Source: Larix kaempferi (lineage: Eukaryota; Streptophyta; Pinopsida; Pinales; Pinaceae). From it: a DNA stretch of 64,000 bases. The stretch covers positions 34,371,001-34,435,000 of the forward strand of contig BSBM01000372.1 of assembly GCA_027924585.1 (NCBI GenBank), in the 5' to 3' direction. Below the pieces are notes generated by a model. That model saw only the letters and a list, made by a program, of their open reading frames with translations, was not told the DNA's origin and ran no database searches. The position numbers were made by a program, and so were the translations under genes. Each line of letters begins with the position of its first letter. The first letter of the stretch is position 1. Below are positions 32,929-45,021 of the stretch, piece by piece.

Positions 32929-35900
32929 TCACGCTAGAAGGCCAACTAAAACCAAGTAGGAACTCAGTTTCTCTCTGTTCACTACCTTTGTGAACATGTC
33001 TGCAGGATTCTGGCTAGTATGTATCTTTTCTAGCTTCAACAATTCATCTTCTAGAACAGAGCGTATGAAATGGTACTTGAGCTGTATATTTTTAGTCCCG
33101 GAATGGAATGCTGAGTTCTTTGCAAGATGAATGGAAATCTGGCTATCACTATACAACATGCTATCCTTCTTCTTCTTACCCGATTCCTCCATAAACCTCT
33201 GCAACCAAATTATCTCTTTACTAGCCTCTGTAACAACAACATACTCTGCTTTTGTTGTTGAAAGTGAAACAAACTTCTGCAATTTTGAAATCCAACTTAT
33301 TGTTGTTCCACCTACAGTAAATACATACCTTGTGATGCTCCTCCTGCTATCCTTATCACCTGCCATATCTGCATCAACATATCCCTATAGAATAGTTTCT
33401 GAACCTCCAAAACATAATGCCTAAGTGGGAGTACCTCTCAAATACCTGAGAATCCACTGTATTTCCTTCTAATGTTATTTACCTGGATTGTTCATATATC
33501 TGCTCACAACTCCCACTGCATGTGCAATATCTGGTCTTGTGCACACCATGGCATACATCAAGCTGCCAAATACTGATTGATAAGGAGTCTTGGAATGTAA
33601 TTTGTCTCTTCTTGTGTCTTGGGACACATTTCCTTAGTTAGATTGAAATGGCTGGCCAAAGGTGTACTTACTGGTTTTGCATTCTGCATTTTGAACCTCT
33701 CCAACAGCTTTTGTATGTACTCACCCTGAGACAATGTCAATTTGTGATTTTTCCTGTCTCTTGTTATTCTCATACCAAGGATTTGCTTTGCAGCATCCAA
33801 ATCCTTCATCGCAAATGAATTAGCTAGCTTCCTTTTGAGTACATTTTTATCTTGCATGTTAGACCCTGCAACAAGCATGTCATCCACATACAATAACAAG
33901 ATAATATATATTTCATTGTCTAGCTTCTTGAAATAAACACAGTGGTCATAATGACATCTACTATAACCCTATTCTGTCATAAACCTATCAAATTTTAAAT
34001 ACCATTTCCTTGGAGCTTGCTTCAAGCCATACAAACTCTTTTTCAACTCGCATACCAAGTTCTCCTTACCTTTGATCTCATACCCTTGTGGCTGCTGCAT
34101 ATATATCTCTTCCTCCAAATCCCCATGGAGAAAGGTTTTTTTTACATCTAACTGTTAAAGATGCAAATCTTCTATTGCCACTAGACTTAAAATAAACCTA
34201 ATTGAAGTCATCTTAACAACAGGAGAAAATATTTCATCAAAATATATACCTTTCTTCTGTGCAAACCCCTTTACAACAAGTCTGGCCTTGTACCGCTTCT
34301 TGCCTCCTTCGTCTTCCTTCAACCTGTAAATCCATTTGTTCTGCAATGATCTTTTACCAGCAGGAAACTGAACCAAATCCCAAGTCTGGTTTCCTACCAA
34401 TGAGTCCATCTCCTCATTCATGCCTTGCTCCCACTTCTTTCTAGTTTCCACCTGCATTGCTTCTTCATAACATTCTGGTTCACCAGTATCAGTCATCAAT
34501 AAATAATACATTGAAGGAGAGTATCGTTCAAGGAGTCTACTTAACTTGGTAGATCTTCTTACACTTGCAGGAGTTTCAAGTACTTGCTACTGTTCTTGAT
34601 TTTTTGGCACCTTCGAAACTTTATTTTCTTTAATTTCATCAAGCACTGCATACTCTGTGTTTTCTTTTTCCTGTTTCTTTCCCTGCAACTGATCTTTATA
34701 CATGACCTTTTCATTGAATATCACATCTCTACTCTTGATGATTTTGTTATTTTCATAATCCCATAAGCGATAACCAAATTCATCAACCCCATATCCAACA
34801 AAGGTACATTTCTTGGATTTAGCTTCAAGCTTTGTTTTATTATCTTTATCAATATGGACAAATGCTTCACAACCAAATGTTCTTAGAAATGAGTAGTTTA
34901 CCTTTTTATCTGTCCATGCCTCCTCTGGAATACCACCATCCAAAGCACTTGAAGGTCCTTTGTTTATTAAATAAACAATAGTATTTACAGCATCCGCCCA
35001 AAACTGTAAGGGCAACCCTGCATGCAATCTCATACACCTTGCACGCTCCATGATCATTCTTTTTATCCTTTCAGACACCATTTTCTTGTGGTGTTCCTGG
35101 GACTATCTTCTCTCTACAAATCCCATGGTATGAATAGTAACTATCAAACTCCTTGCCGTAGTACTCACCTCCATTATAAAATCTAAGGCACTTCAACCTT
35201 TTTCCTGTCTCATTCTCAACCAAAGCATTCCACTTCTTAAAAGTAGCAAACACATAATATTTCTGTCTAATGCAATAAACCCAAGTTTTTCTAGTTGCAT
35301 CATCAATAAATGTAACATAATAATGAGAGCCACCAAGAGATTGTACCTGAGCCGGTCCCCATACATCTGTATGCACAAGCTCTAACTTTTCATTCTTCTT
35401 CTGTTTCCCAACCCTAAGAAATATGACTCCCTTCTGTTTTCCATAAACAAAGTTCTCACAGAATTCCAAACTTAACTGCTTCAAATCTGGAAGCAACTTC
35501 CTTGAGTGGAGAATTTGTATCCCCTTCTCACTCATGTGGCCAAGCCTATGGTTCCACAATGCTGTATCTGTTCCTGTGGAAGCTAAAGAGATAGAATGGT
35601 CAGTATTATGAGGACATAAATACAATGTACCTATCCTGTCTCCTTTTGCTATCACCATTGATCCATTAGTGATCTTCCACCACATTTCTCCAAACGTAGA
35701 TAGACACCCGCCATCTCCCAACTGCCCTGTTGAGATCAGATTTCTTTTCATAACAGGAATATGCCTTACATCTTTTAGCAGCTAATCAGTTCCATTCTTA
35801 AATTTTATCCATACCTTACCCATTCCAACAATTTTACATGGCTCATCATCACCCAATAAAACATGTCCAAAATCGCCTGGAACATAATCATGAAAATATT

Positions 35901-36801
35901 TCCTATGGGGTGTAGCATGACATGAAGCCCCTGAATCTACTACCCAATAATTACTAGTATTATCTCATGCAAGAATCAAAGCATCTTGTAACACATCACC
36001 TCCTACATTTGCTTCCTAGGTAGTTTCTTGCTGTCCATCTCCTTTCTTCTTTAGAGATGCAGTCTTTCTTTAGATGTCCTTTCTTTCCACAGTTCTAGTA
36101 CTCTATTTTTCCTAGTCTGGAATTGGATCTGCCCGTTTTAGACTTGCCATGATTACCTTGGCTCTTTCCTCTCTCCTTTTGTCTTCCCCTGCTCTCCATG
36201 GTCAACGCATTACTTGATGTCTCACCTGTTCTTTTTCTTCGCATTTCCTTGCTAAGAATAACATGAATAACATCATCAAATTTCAAGGTGTTTGAACCAA
36301 AGACAGAGTTACTTACAGCCATGACCAAGCTATTCCAACTTTCTGGCAAAGAACACAAGATTAGAAGAGCGCTAACCTCATAATCAAAGTTCACACTTAC
36401 AGAACTTAGTTGATTTGTAACCGTATTAAACTCATTTAAATGATCAATAACAGATCCACCTTCAGACATATTCATATAAATAAACGCTTCATTAGAAATA
36501 CCTTGTTGGAGGCCGAGGGTTTTTCATACAGCTTACCCAATGCGCTCATCAAACCCTCCGTTGTCATTTCTTTTGAGATATTGAAAGCCACTGACGAAGC
36601 CAGGGACAACCATATTGTCCCCAGTTCCTTTCTATTAAGAACCTCCCATTCTTCATCCTTCATGGCCACCGGCTGCTTTTATCTTCCTCCCAATGAAATG
36701 AATAGATCATTCTGGTACAGATGGTTCTCCATTTGCATCTTCCATAACTGGAAGTTTTGGCCGTTAAACTTCTCGACCTTAAACTTTCCTTCTTCTGCCA
36801 T
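32929..36801 (-). pseudogene. Copia C2 gag-pol, broken
   Basis: Minus strand, from ATG 36799-36801. Gag lies at 36801-36095, with a diverged zinc-knuckle region near 36100-36040. A protease stretch follows at about 35960-35870, then integrase zinc domain and core at 35751-34850 (WNHRLGHMS; the PQENGV motif near 35075). Reverse transcriptase spans 34511-33558 with LLYVDD at about 33895, and RNase H 33366-32929 with the STTKAEY motif. Stops and frameshifts separate these blocks. It keeps the integrase segment after the catalytic Glu that Copia A lacks. Confidence 0.9.
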
Positions 36802-36876
36802 TGCTCCCACTCGAACCAGAAACCCTAGTTTCCTGCATATTTAACTGCCAAATAGACCTTTGGATCTGATACCAAT

Positions 36877-37417
36877 TGTTAGAAAAATAGGATCGCAGAG
36901 CAATAACAATAAACAGAAATGCAAATATAATCACACATACACATTAAAAGAGAGACACAGATATATCGTGGTTCACCCCAAGATGGTCTACATCCACACT
37001 GAAATTGCCATTCCTTATTATTAAATTGTCTATCAAAGTGAAGGGATACAACCGACAGCACAGCCGCTGCACTTCCTCTTCACTGTCTCACAGTCTCTCT
37101 TATGATCTCAGATATCTTTACAATGCATAACACCTAATACATCAACCCTAGCCGTATTACAATGTCTTTCTTATAAAGGGGAAATACAAAGGGAAAATAC
37201 CATGGGTTACCCAAAACCATGGGCCCGTAAAAAAAAACCCAAAAATTTCCTTTGGGGGCTTCGTCCCCAAACCCACGGACCCCCCAGCTGGGGGTAATTA
37301 CCCCCACAGCCCCCCCGCTGGGGTGAGTGTATAGTCCTTTTACATATCATATAAAGCTGGGGTACAAACACAGTTGAATAATAATGTCTCTGAATCTGGA
37401 GATCAGGCTCCACAACA
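36877..37417 (-). repeat. Copia C2 5' LTR
   Basis: 541 bp, minus-strand end TTCTAACA at 36877; contains a G/C block at 37240-37330 with GGGGG/CCCCC inverted repeats. Confidence 0.88.
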
Positions 37418-38079
37418 TGAGATTATTTAGAATCATAATATTTTTATAGTATTGAGATTATACTAATGAAGTGTGATTATGTATGAGATCTTGAGGATGA
37501 CACAAAGATGACACTAGTGCACACTTAAGCATGCATAGTGGTCCAGGATGAATAGAAGTTCAAAGACAGGAAGCAAAGATCAAGAGGGAGCACACTCCAG
37601 TAGTTCCTGCAAGGAAGAAAATATTGAGAGGGAGTCCACCCAACAACTAAACAAAGATAAGTATTTGAATTATCATTTCTTGTATATATGATGTTGTTCA
37701 ATCATGTACATACTTATGTTCCTATATTTAGGATGTATATTATGCATTTTACAAAAGTTCCATTAATGAACAAGATACTACTAATATCGTAATAGGTAAG
37801 TGGCCTATGGTACTGTACAAAATTCCATTGCTACATATATAGAATGAAACCTCTTTACTGACATGTTGGGAGTAGTGCACACTCTTAACAATGTTTTGGT
37901 AGAGATGGAAGGCATCTAGAAAGTTACCGTATAAATATGGGATATGGATGAATGTTGTATTGAAGCATTGGCTAAGTTAATTGCATGACTGTATGACATA
38001 TATATTTATGCATAAGAATTTTGTTATGAAAACTATGAGATATTTCTAATCATGTAATTGAATTTGACTTGTAGGAAAG

Positions 38080-39678
38080 ATCGTGTACAATCACCTACAA
38101 AAGAAGGACAACGACATTTGTTCCAGCGACGAAGTTCAAGAAAACTACCTATTGATGATATTGAATAATATGAAGTTCCCAGGATCTAGGATGTAGTAAT
38201 GGAAGGATGCCATGATCAAGGAGTATCAATTGATCATGAAGAATGATGTATGGGATGTGGTCCCAAGACCAGAAGGGAAGTCTGTTGTGACTTCTAAGTG
38301 GATTTACAAGATCACGCATGCTGCAAATGGTAGCATTAGAGAAATACAAGGCAAGGTTTGTGGCTCACGGCTTCTCCTAGAAAGAAGGGATAGATTATGA
38401 AGAGACTTTTGCACTTGTATCAAGATACACTTCCATCAGAACAACACTTGCTCTGGCTGTAGTGATGAAGTGGAAGATACACTAGATGGATGTTAAGACA
38501 ACTCTCTTGAATGGTGTAGTCAAAGAGGAAGTGTATGTGGAGCAACCACTCAGATTTTAGACACATGACAGGGAGTCACATGTGTGCAAATTAAATAAAG
38601 CCTTGTATGGTTTGAAACAAGCACCCAGGACATGGTACGACATGATTGACAACTTCCTGACTAGTTTGGGTTTTACCAAGAGTAAACCGGATTCCAACCT
38701 TTACTACAAGGTTGAGGAAGGAAATCCAGTAATACTCCCACTGTATGTAGATGACCTATTTTTGATAGGTGAGATTGGATTGATTGCTGATACGAAGAGG
38801 AAGCTTGCTGCCGAGTTTGAGATGAAGGACTTGGGTATGATGCATTACTTTCCAGGTATGGAGGTGTGACAGAGGGAAGTATGCAGTATAGATCATGAAG
38901 CGGTTTAGGATGATGGATTGTAAGGCCATGGCCACACCTATGGCATCGAACCTGAAGCTATTGAGTGATGCTTCATCAAATTCGGTTGATGCCACGATGT
39001 ATCATTAGATGATTGGGTCCTTGATCATACTTGATGAACACGAGACCAGATATTTGCTTTGTTGTGAACAAATTGAGCTAGTTCCTGACAGATCCTAGAC
39101 ATGTTCACTTGATTGCTGTAAATCATATTCTGAGGTACCTGAAGGGTACGGTTGATTATGGGCTCAAGTATGATGCGAATCAAAAGGTTAACTTGGAGGG
39201 TTATGTTGATTCAGATTGGGCAGGCAGTGCTGTAGATAGGAAGATCACTTCGGGGTGCTGCTTTAGTATGGGATTAGGTGTGATCTCTTGGTTTAGCAGG
39301 GAGCAATCCTGCATAGAACTGAGTACAGAAGCAGAGTATGTCACAACTTATGCAGCTAGTTGTGAGGCAGTATGGCTAAGGAAGCTACTGTCTGATTTGT
39401 TTGATCTCCAGTTGGATGCTACTTGTATCTTCTATGATAACCAGATTTGTGTGAAGTTGTCTGAGAACCCGGTGTTCCATGACAAGTTGAAACACATCGA
39501 GATCAAGTATCACTATATCAGGATATGGTGGAGAGAGGAGCAGTGAAGCTCTAGTATGTTGCGACGGACGAGCAGATAGAAGATGTGTTGACCAAACTAC
39601 TAGCCAGGGTGAAGTGCGAGTACTTCAGAGAGAGGATTGGTGTTCTTCAGATTGAAGATACTTCCAGGAGGAAGTGTG
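38080..39678 (+). pseudogene. Copia B reverse transcriptase and RNase H, broken
   Basis: Close to Copia A from about 38200: the N-terminal reverse transcriptase segment [10 protein letters not shown], then [14 protein letters not shown] at about 38595 and LYVDDL at about 38740. A deletion lies just after GMEV (38870), and RNase H runs 39109-39546 with YVDSDWAG. Several stops and frameshifts are present, including one that ends RNase H early. Gag-to-integrase sequence upstream is missing. At 39679 unrelated sequence beginning TGTCACCTACCC interrupts the element. Confidence 0.88.
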
Positions 39679-42600
39679 TCACCTACCCAAATTATGAAAA
39701 TATTATTTTATTGGCAAAATAATTTATGTTAAATTTTAATTACAAAATTTTGTAATTATGACCAAGTTTGGTCAAGGATGAATGTAATTACTGATTATTA
39801 TTATTTAATAAATTAAAGTATGAGACAAACACCCAAGGGAGTTGTTAAATGAGTGTTCACTGACCCACTAGGAGGAATGGAAGCTGTTAGAAGGCATGGG
39901 ACAGATGGCAGCAATTGCACTTCACCACTAGGTGTTGGTTATGGGACAACTACCCCTAAAAATGTGGCATTATCCCCCAGGTGGTGGGAGTGAGCAGGAA
40001 GCTCATTAAATGACCAGTTAACCACTAAAAGGCCTAGGAAGCCTACATAAGGAAAATTTTAATTGAGCAGCCAACTCTTACAATATTTTCTACAAAAATA
40101 TTCCTCAAGTGCATCAGGTGATCACTGAGAGATTCGAATAGGGAGGCTATGTGAGAGTGCAACTGTAAGTCTGCAAATTATTCTGAGAAGGAGAACCAGA
40201 GATGTTGGGGCAGGCCCCTTTGACTGCTAAGCCTTTAAGACTAGATAACTATTGCTACTGCAAGTTTGAGGTCCTAAGCTTCTAAGTTTCTTCTTCCTGG
40301 TGGTTCAGTGAATGGGATCGGGGGTCCTAAGGCAAGTAACTTGGCTGTCTTCAGGAATTGGTTGGGTGGAACAGGTTCCTTGGGCTGTTTGTTTCCCTAC
40401 AGTTAACCAGGTTTCATTGTTCCTACTTTGTTTATAGCTTAATGTTTCTGCTTAGTCAAACTCTGTTTTGTAAAAGAATTTATTTTATTTTCCGATCTAT
40501 GTTTAATGCTGAATGATAAAGCTTTGTTAAAGATATGATTAGATAACCATCTCTATATTTTTCCCCATGTCGTTCTCTGCATAGTACTCTAGTATAGAGA
40601 AGCAAATTAATGATAAACGAGAGATATACAGATTGCCATTGATTGGTTAAATGATTTGAGTAAGTGTTCTGTTTATAATTCTGTCCTATTTTTGTTTAAA
40701 ACACAGTAAAAACATTATAGTGTAGCACAAATTGCGGTATATAATTCATGTAAATATTAATTGAAATAAAAACAGTTATATGCTTCTAACAGTCCCATAT
40801 ATTCTCTTGTCTCTATTCATTTAAGATAGTAAGCAAACGCACATTAATACTTTATATGTTTTCAATACAACTGTATTTTCAATGATTTGTTCTATATCAA
40901 TCTAGTACAAATATTCACATTTCATTTATGCAATATTTATACTTTTGTTTTCAATCATTGAATATCTCAAAGTAGTATCAAACCCTATTTATATTTCCAA
41001 ACCCTAGAATTAATTACACAGTCCATCATTTTCTTTTCTGCTCAAACCTTTCATGGCGAATCCTAAACATTTCTTTTTTCAAACCCTAGCTAGCATTTCA
41101 AAACCTCTTTAAGATAGTAAATTCACACAACTGCAAGCACGATTCTTTACCATTGTTTATCAAGGATTCATAACCCTAGAAGAACACATCTCAACAGAAA
41201 ACAGTCACATTATCGAAATTATTTATACATAGATTAAGCTTATGGAATCATAGCTTAATGCAAGTCAGATAGAAATCAAAGGTACAGGTAGAACACTTTT
41301 ACATTTCAAATTTAGACTTTGTGCATTATCTTTTGCAGAATTTATTGACATTTGAACTCATTTCACAATGTTTCAAAAACTTCACTATCGACATCATTGG
41401 CAAAGAGTAGAAAGCAATCATCTACACTAGACCTGAGATAATTTCATTTTCAGACTCGAATCAACAGTATTCAAAACAATCTTATACTTTTATCAAAACC
41501 AATAGCTCAGAGTCAAGTGAAAATAAACATGACTCCATTAAATATTTCCCAACAGCATAGTTAAAACATGACAAAGGCTGTATTATTTTCCATTTAAAGT
41601 TTTCCAAAAAACACGAAAGGTTTTTTCCCTCAAACATCCAAAGGTGTAAAGACCAACTCGAAGTTGGTTCCAACGCTTCAGTAAAAAACCTACTGAGGAT
41701 CAACCTCTTACATCTTGACATCAAAGCAAGTCAAACTAAAAAAATTCGCAGTCGGCCATCACTGAAATAAGATGAATGTTTCCAACTCTCGGCATACAAG
41801 CAAACACCGTCCAAGGCACCTACGAGGTTTGTTGTGAACCACTGGAGCTTACCAAGAAAACCGTAGCAATATCCAGTTTCCTATTCTTCAAACAGCAACC
41901 TCATTCGAGTGGGTAACCTACCAAAACATGTAGTGGAAGGTTAAAACAAGATTATGAAGGACCAAATCAAGTATTACAGTGTTATGTTACCAGCTCTCGA
42001 ATATTTACCTTTAAAATTGGCATTTCGAAATATCAATCCATTACACCATCAAATGATGAAGCAAGTTGGTATTGAAAACAACCCTAAAGCTATCACAATA
42101 GACCAATCTCAACCATAGGAGAATCGAAACCCTGACCAAAACACTTCTGCTACATTGGAAGAAGAACACCCTGTCACTATTTTGGTATCGTAGCTTAATT
42201 GTAGAAGGTCCAATTCCTGTAACTATTTAAAAAACTACCACTCTCAAGTCATAAGATCGAAACCATGAGAGACATTCTTGCCAAAACCCTACATTTTGGC
42301 ATCCTGTCGGCCTCAACCTAGCGTAACAATGAAGACCGGGAAGCTTGCAAAACATTACATACAACGAGGTTTAGGGTAACAACATCAACGATCAATATTT
42401 GGTGAGATCAACACACAGGAAAGAACCAACAGTGCTACATTGAAAGCCGAGCAACATTGCATTTATATCACATTAATTACAAAACAATCACGACGTTACC
42501 AATAATGCATGCTAGTGATCATTACCGTGTACAGCTCAGAGGAGAGACGTTATATTAGCCATGTCCAGTTAGGATTCCAAGTTATGTTATAAATCAATGT

Positions 42601-43795
42601 TCACGTGGATGGGCTACGTGGGTTGACAACAACACTATCCACTATGGAGTTTGGTTAGAACTTTAAATACACGATCGTAACCCTGTCAACTTGAAGCTAG
42701 GAATTTATTACCTGTCAATTCATCACTTCAATATCGAGACTTTGGTGAATACAATAACATATGTTAATAACACTTAGGATAAGAGAAATTACATACAACA
42801 TAGTTCAAACTACTACTTAAGCCATAACCTTCTAAGGTTGTTTAGATCGTATTCATGGTCTGCATAGGATAATATCCTATAGTGTTAAAAGTATAGCTAG
42901 GATGGCTTATCGAAAAGCATAACATTGCTTTTGTTTATCATATCATTGTATATTAAAAACCATATAATATTACATTGTAATATGTAGTGTATATTTTATA
43001 TAGTTTCAAGTTTAAAAGTAGGCATCAAAATAATTGAATAACATGTCCATGCATTATGTAAATAAATAGTAACTATAAGACATATATATTTTATTTCTAT
43101 AGTTTTGCATGTGTATTGAAATGATAAATACATGACATAGAGTAGTCTAAGACTTGTAGACGCTAAGTATGATGATAGTTCGAAGGTGTATTTATTATTC
43201 TACAAGCTTCATGATAGCATACTTAATAGATAGTAGTATCATTGTTTTAATATTAATGACAGTAGTCTTATGACAATACATGTAGCATCATAAGAAAACG
43301 TTTGGACGACATGGAAAGATAACATTGAAGAGCTTCGTAAGACAGTACTTTTAACTAGGATTAGAACCATGTATCCATACCTCCAGTAACTGGTGTCGTA
43401 AGGAAGCACTTAGCATCCTAATATTACACTGACGATGAATTGAAAAACACAAGTAATCTTAACATATGCTGTCTTATAAGATTTCTTACCTGCGGTCTGC
43501 ACATGGAAACAAGATTCAAATGCCTTAGCTAAACGTAGCTAAGTAAACTCCAGGGCATCTCGTATGACCCCTTCATCATCATACAAACAAACCGTCAACA
43601 CTTCATCATCATTGTGGTCCTTTCGAAATATTATCAAGGGTTGGACCAGTGGCATACCAACTGGCTTTGCCAGCAAATCTAAATATACATAATGTTTTTT
43701 CATATATCATTTTTAAAGAAGTATGTACACGATGCTACTCATGTTGTAAACTGGAATGCTGTACAGGTGGGATATGCATGGATATGTTGCAGGTT
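39679..43795 (+). mobile_element. Insertion in Copia B with LTR-like start and a Gypsy integrase-end remnant
   Basis: Begins TGTCACCTACCC, resembling a Gypsy LTR start (compare TGTCACGTCCCC in Gypsy A), and is A+T-rich without genes for nearly 4 kb. At about 43645-43790 it encodes fragments matching the Gypsy A integrase C-terminal region (VAYQLALPA, then KKYVHDATHVVNW in shifted frame). No matching second LTR, primer site or TSD was found, so this is a truncated or rearranged Gypsy insertion. Confidence 0.5.
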
Positions 43796-44403
43796 GTGCT
43801 GGTTAGGCATGTAATTAGTCTTGGAGATCCTATAGGTTGTGATAGGCACGTAATGAGTCCTGGGATGCTCTTTAGAGATCTTGCCGGTCGCAAGATGCTC
43901 TTTTAAGGTTTTTCCTGTTCACATGTAATTAGTCCTGGAGATCGGATAGGTTGTGCTGGGAACGTAATAAGTCCTAGGATGCTCTTTAGAGATCTTTTTG
44001 GTTGTAAGATGCTCTTTTAAGGTTTTGTGAAGGCAACATGTAATCAGTCCCGAGAGATCTTGCCAGTCATGCTAGGCATATAAAGGATCCTGGGATGCTC
44101 TTGTTAGGTTTTGCAGATGCACATAATTAGTCCCGAGATTCCACCGGTTGTCGCTCGCAGATATGATGAAGACCTACATGGAGGTTAGGCCTACATCCAA
44201 CATGAAAAAGGGATGGCTCTATAGAAATTCCTATGACGAGAAGAATTGAGAGATATCACCAGTGATCGAGATGACGATTACAATAGCAGTGATGATGATG
44301 CTCCAGTGATCCAGTGATGATGATCCAAATCAAGTATTGAATACTTGTGCCTTTATGTTTTGATGACCTTTGTTAAGAGAATACCTTCCTAGTTAAGAGG
44401 GAG
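43796..44403 (+). repeat. Copia B 3' non-coding repeats and polypurine tract
   Basis: Diverged units of the Copia A 3' array (CATGTAATTAGTCCTGGAGATC, GATGCTCTTTAGAGATCTT). The end is colinear with Copia A, including AAGACCTACATGGAGG and TTAAGAGGGAG before the LTR. Confidence 0.8.
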
Positions 44404-45021
44404 TGTTGATGTATTTGTAAATTCGAAAGATATTCACTTGTATATTGTATCCCCAACGAAGATGTATTATTCCTCCGATTGGAAGTGTCGTCATTTGTAT
44501 TTGCAAGTGTTGCAAGTTATATTGTAAGTGTCGTAACTTATACTTGATGGGTTATTAGACCACCTTGGTGGGGTTGACCCTGTACGAGTTAAAGGGTTAT
44601 TAGACCACCCTATTGGGGTCAGCCCGGTGACAAGTGGTAATGGGTTATTAGACTCTCCTAAGGGAGGTCAGCCCAGTTAGAGTAAAAGGAAAGTAAAGGT
44701 AAAGTATAAATAGAGAGGAGAACCTCTCTATTTATTCATTCACACACTCACTCACTTCGCATTAGTGAGAGAGAGGAGGAGTGCACACAAGTGGAGGAGA
44801 AGAAGTTGCTATGATACTATATCTTGTTTTGGGGTTTGATCTTTGTGATCTTTGTATTGGTGCTCATTCTATCTCGGAGGAAGTTGCGGGGTTTTTCACC
44901 TTCTTGGTTTTCCCCGGGGAAATGCTTTGTGTCTCTTGTCTCTTATGTTTGATATGATGTACATGTTGTTCTCTCAGTTAAGATCCTAGATCATACTGAA
45001 CTAAATGATGAAAAACTAACA
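44404..45021 (+). repeat. Copia B 3' LTR
   Basis: 618 bp, TGTTGATG...CTAACA, with three promoter-proximal repeats and the 13-bp TATA inverted repeat; followed by TSD GTGAG. Confidence 0.92.

Larger units (their letters stand above)
32317..37417 (-). mobile_element. Copia C2: decayed full-length relative of Copia C, reversed and nested
   Basis: LTRs 32317-32842 and 36877-37417 (minus-strand TGTTGGTTGTGGAGCC...TTCTAACA). The minus-strand primer site TTGGTATCAGATCC adjoins the right LTR and CCAAGTGGGAGAT adjoins the left. Candidate TSDs ATGAT/ATGAG are imperfect and the right LTR end has lost about 4 bp. It is the same family as Copia C by LTR and protein. Confidence 0.88.
31597..38074. other. 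Unexplained insertion in Copia B with GT...AG ends, containing Copia C2
   Basis: Begins ACAG/GTATGA and ends TTGTAG/GAAAG. Apart from Copia C2 (32317-37417) it holds about 720 bp on the left and 650 bp on the right with no recognised domain. Several short segments look splice-bounded (for example, ending ACGAG/GTATGT near 31941 and TTTAG/GTATGT near 32027). It replaces the gag-integrase part of Copia B. Confidence 0.4.
29784..45021 (+). mobile_element. Copia B: decayed element related to Copia A, nested in Copia C
   Basis: LTRs 29784-30426 and 44404-45021 (TGTTGAT...CTAACA) with a perfect GTGAG TSD (29779-29783 and 45022-45026). Its gag start, reverse transcriptase-RNase H and 3' repeats are clearly homologous to Copia A. 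Two large insertions interrupt it (about 31597-38074 and 39679-43795). Confidence 0.92.
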
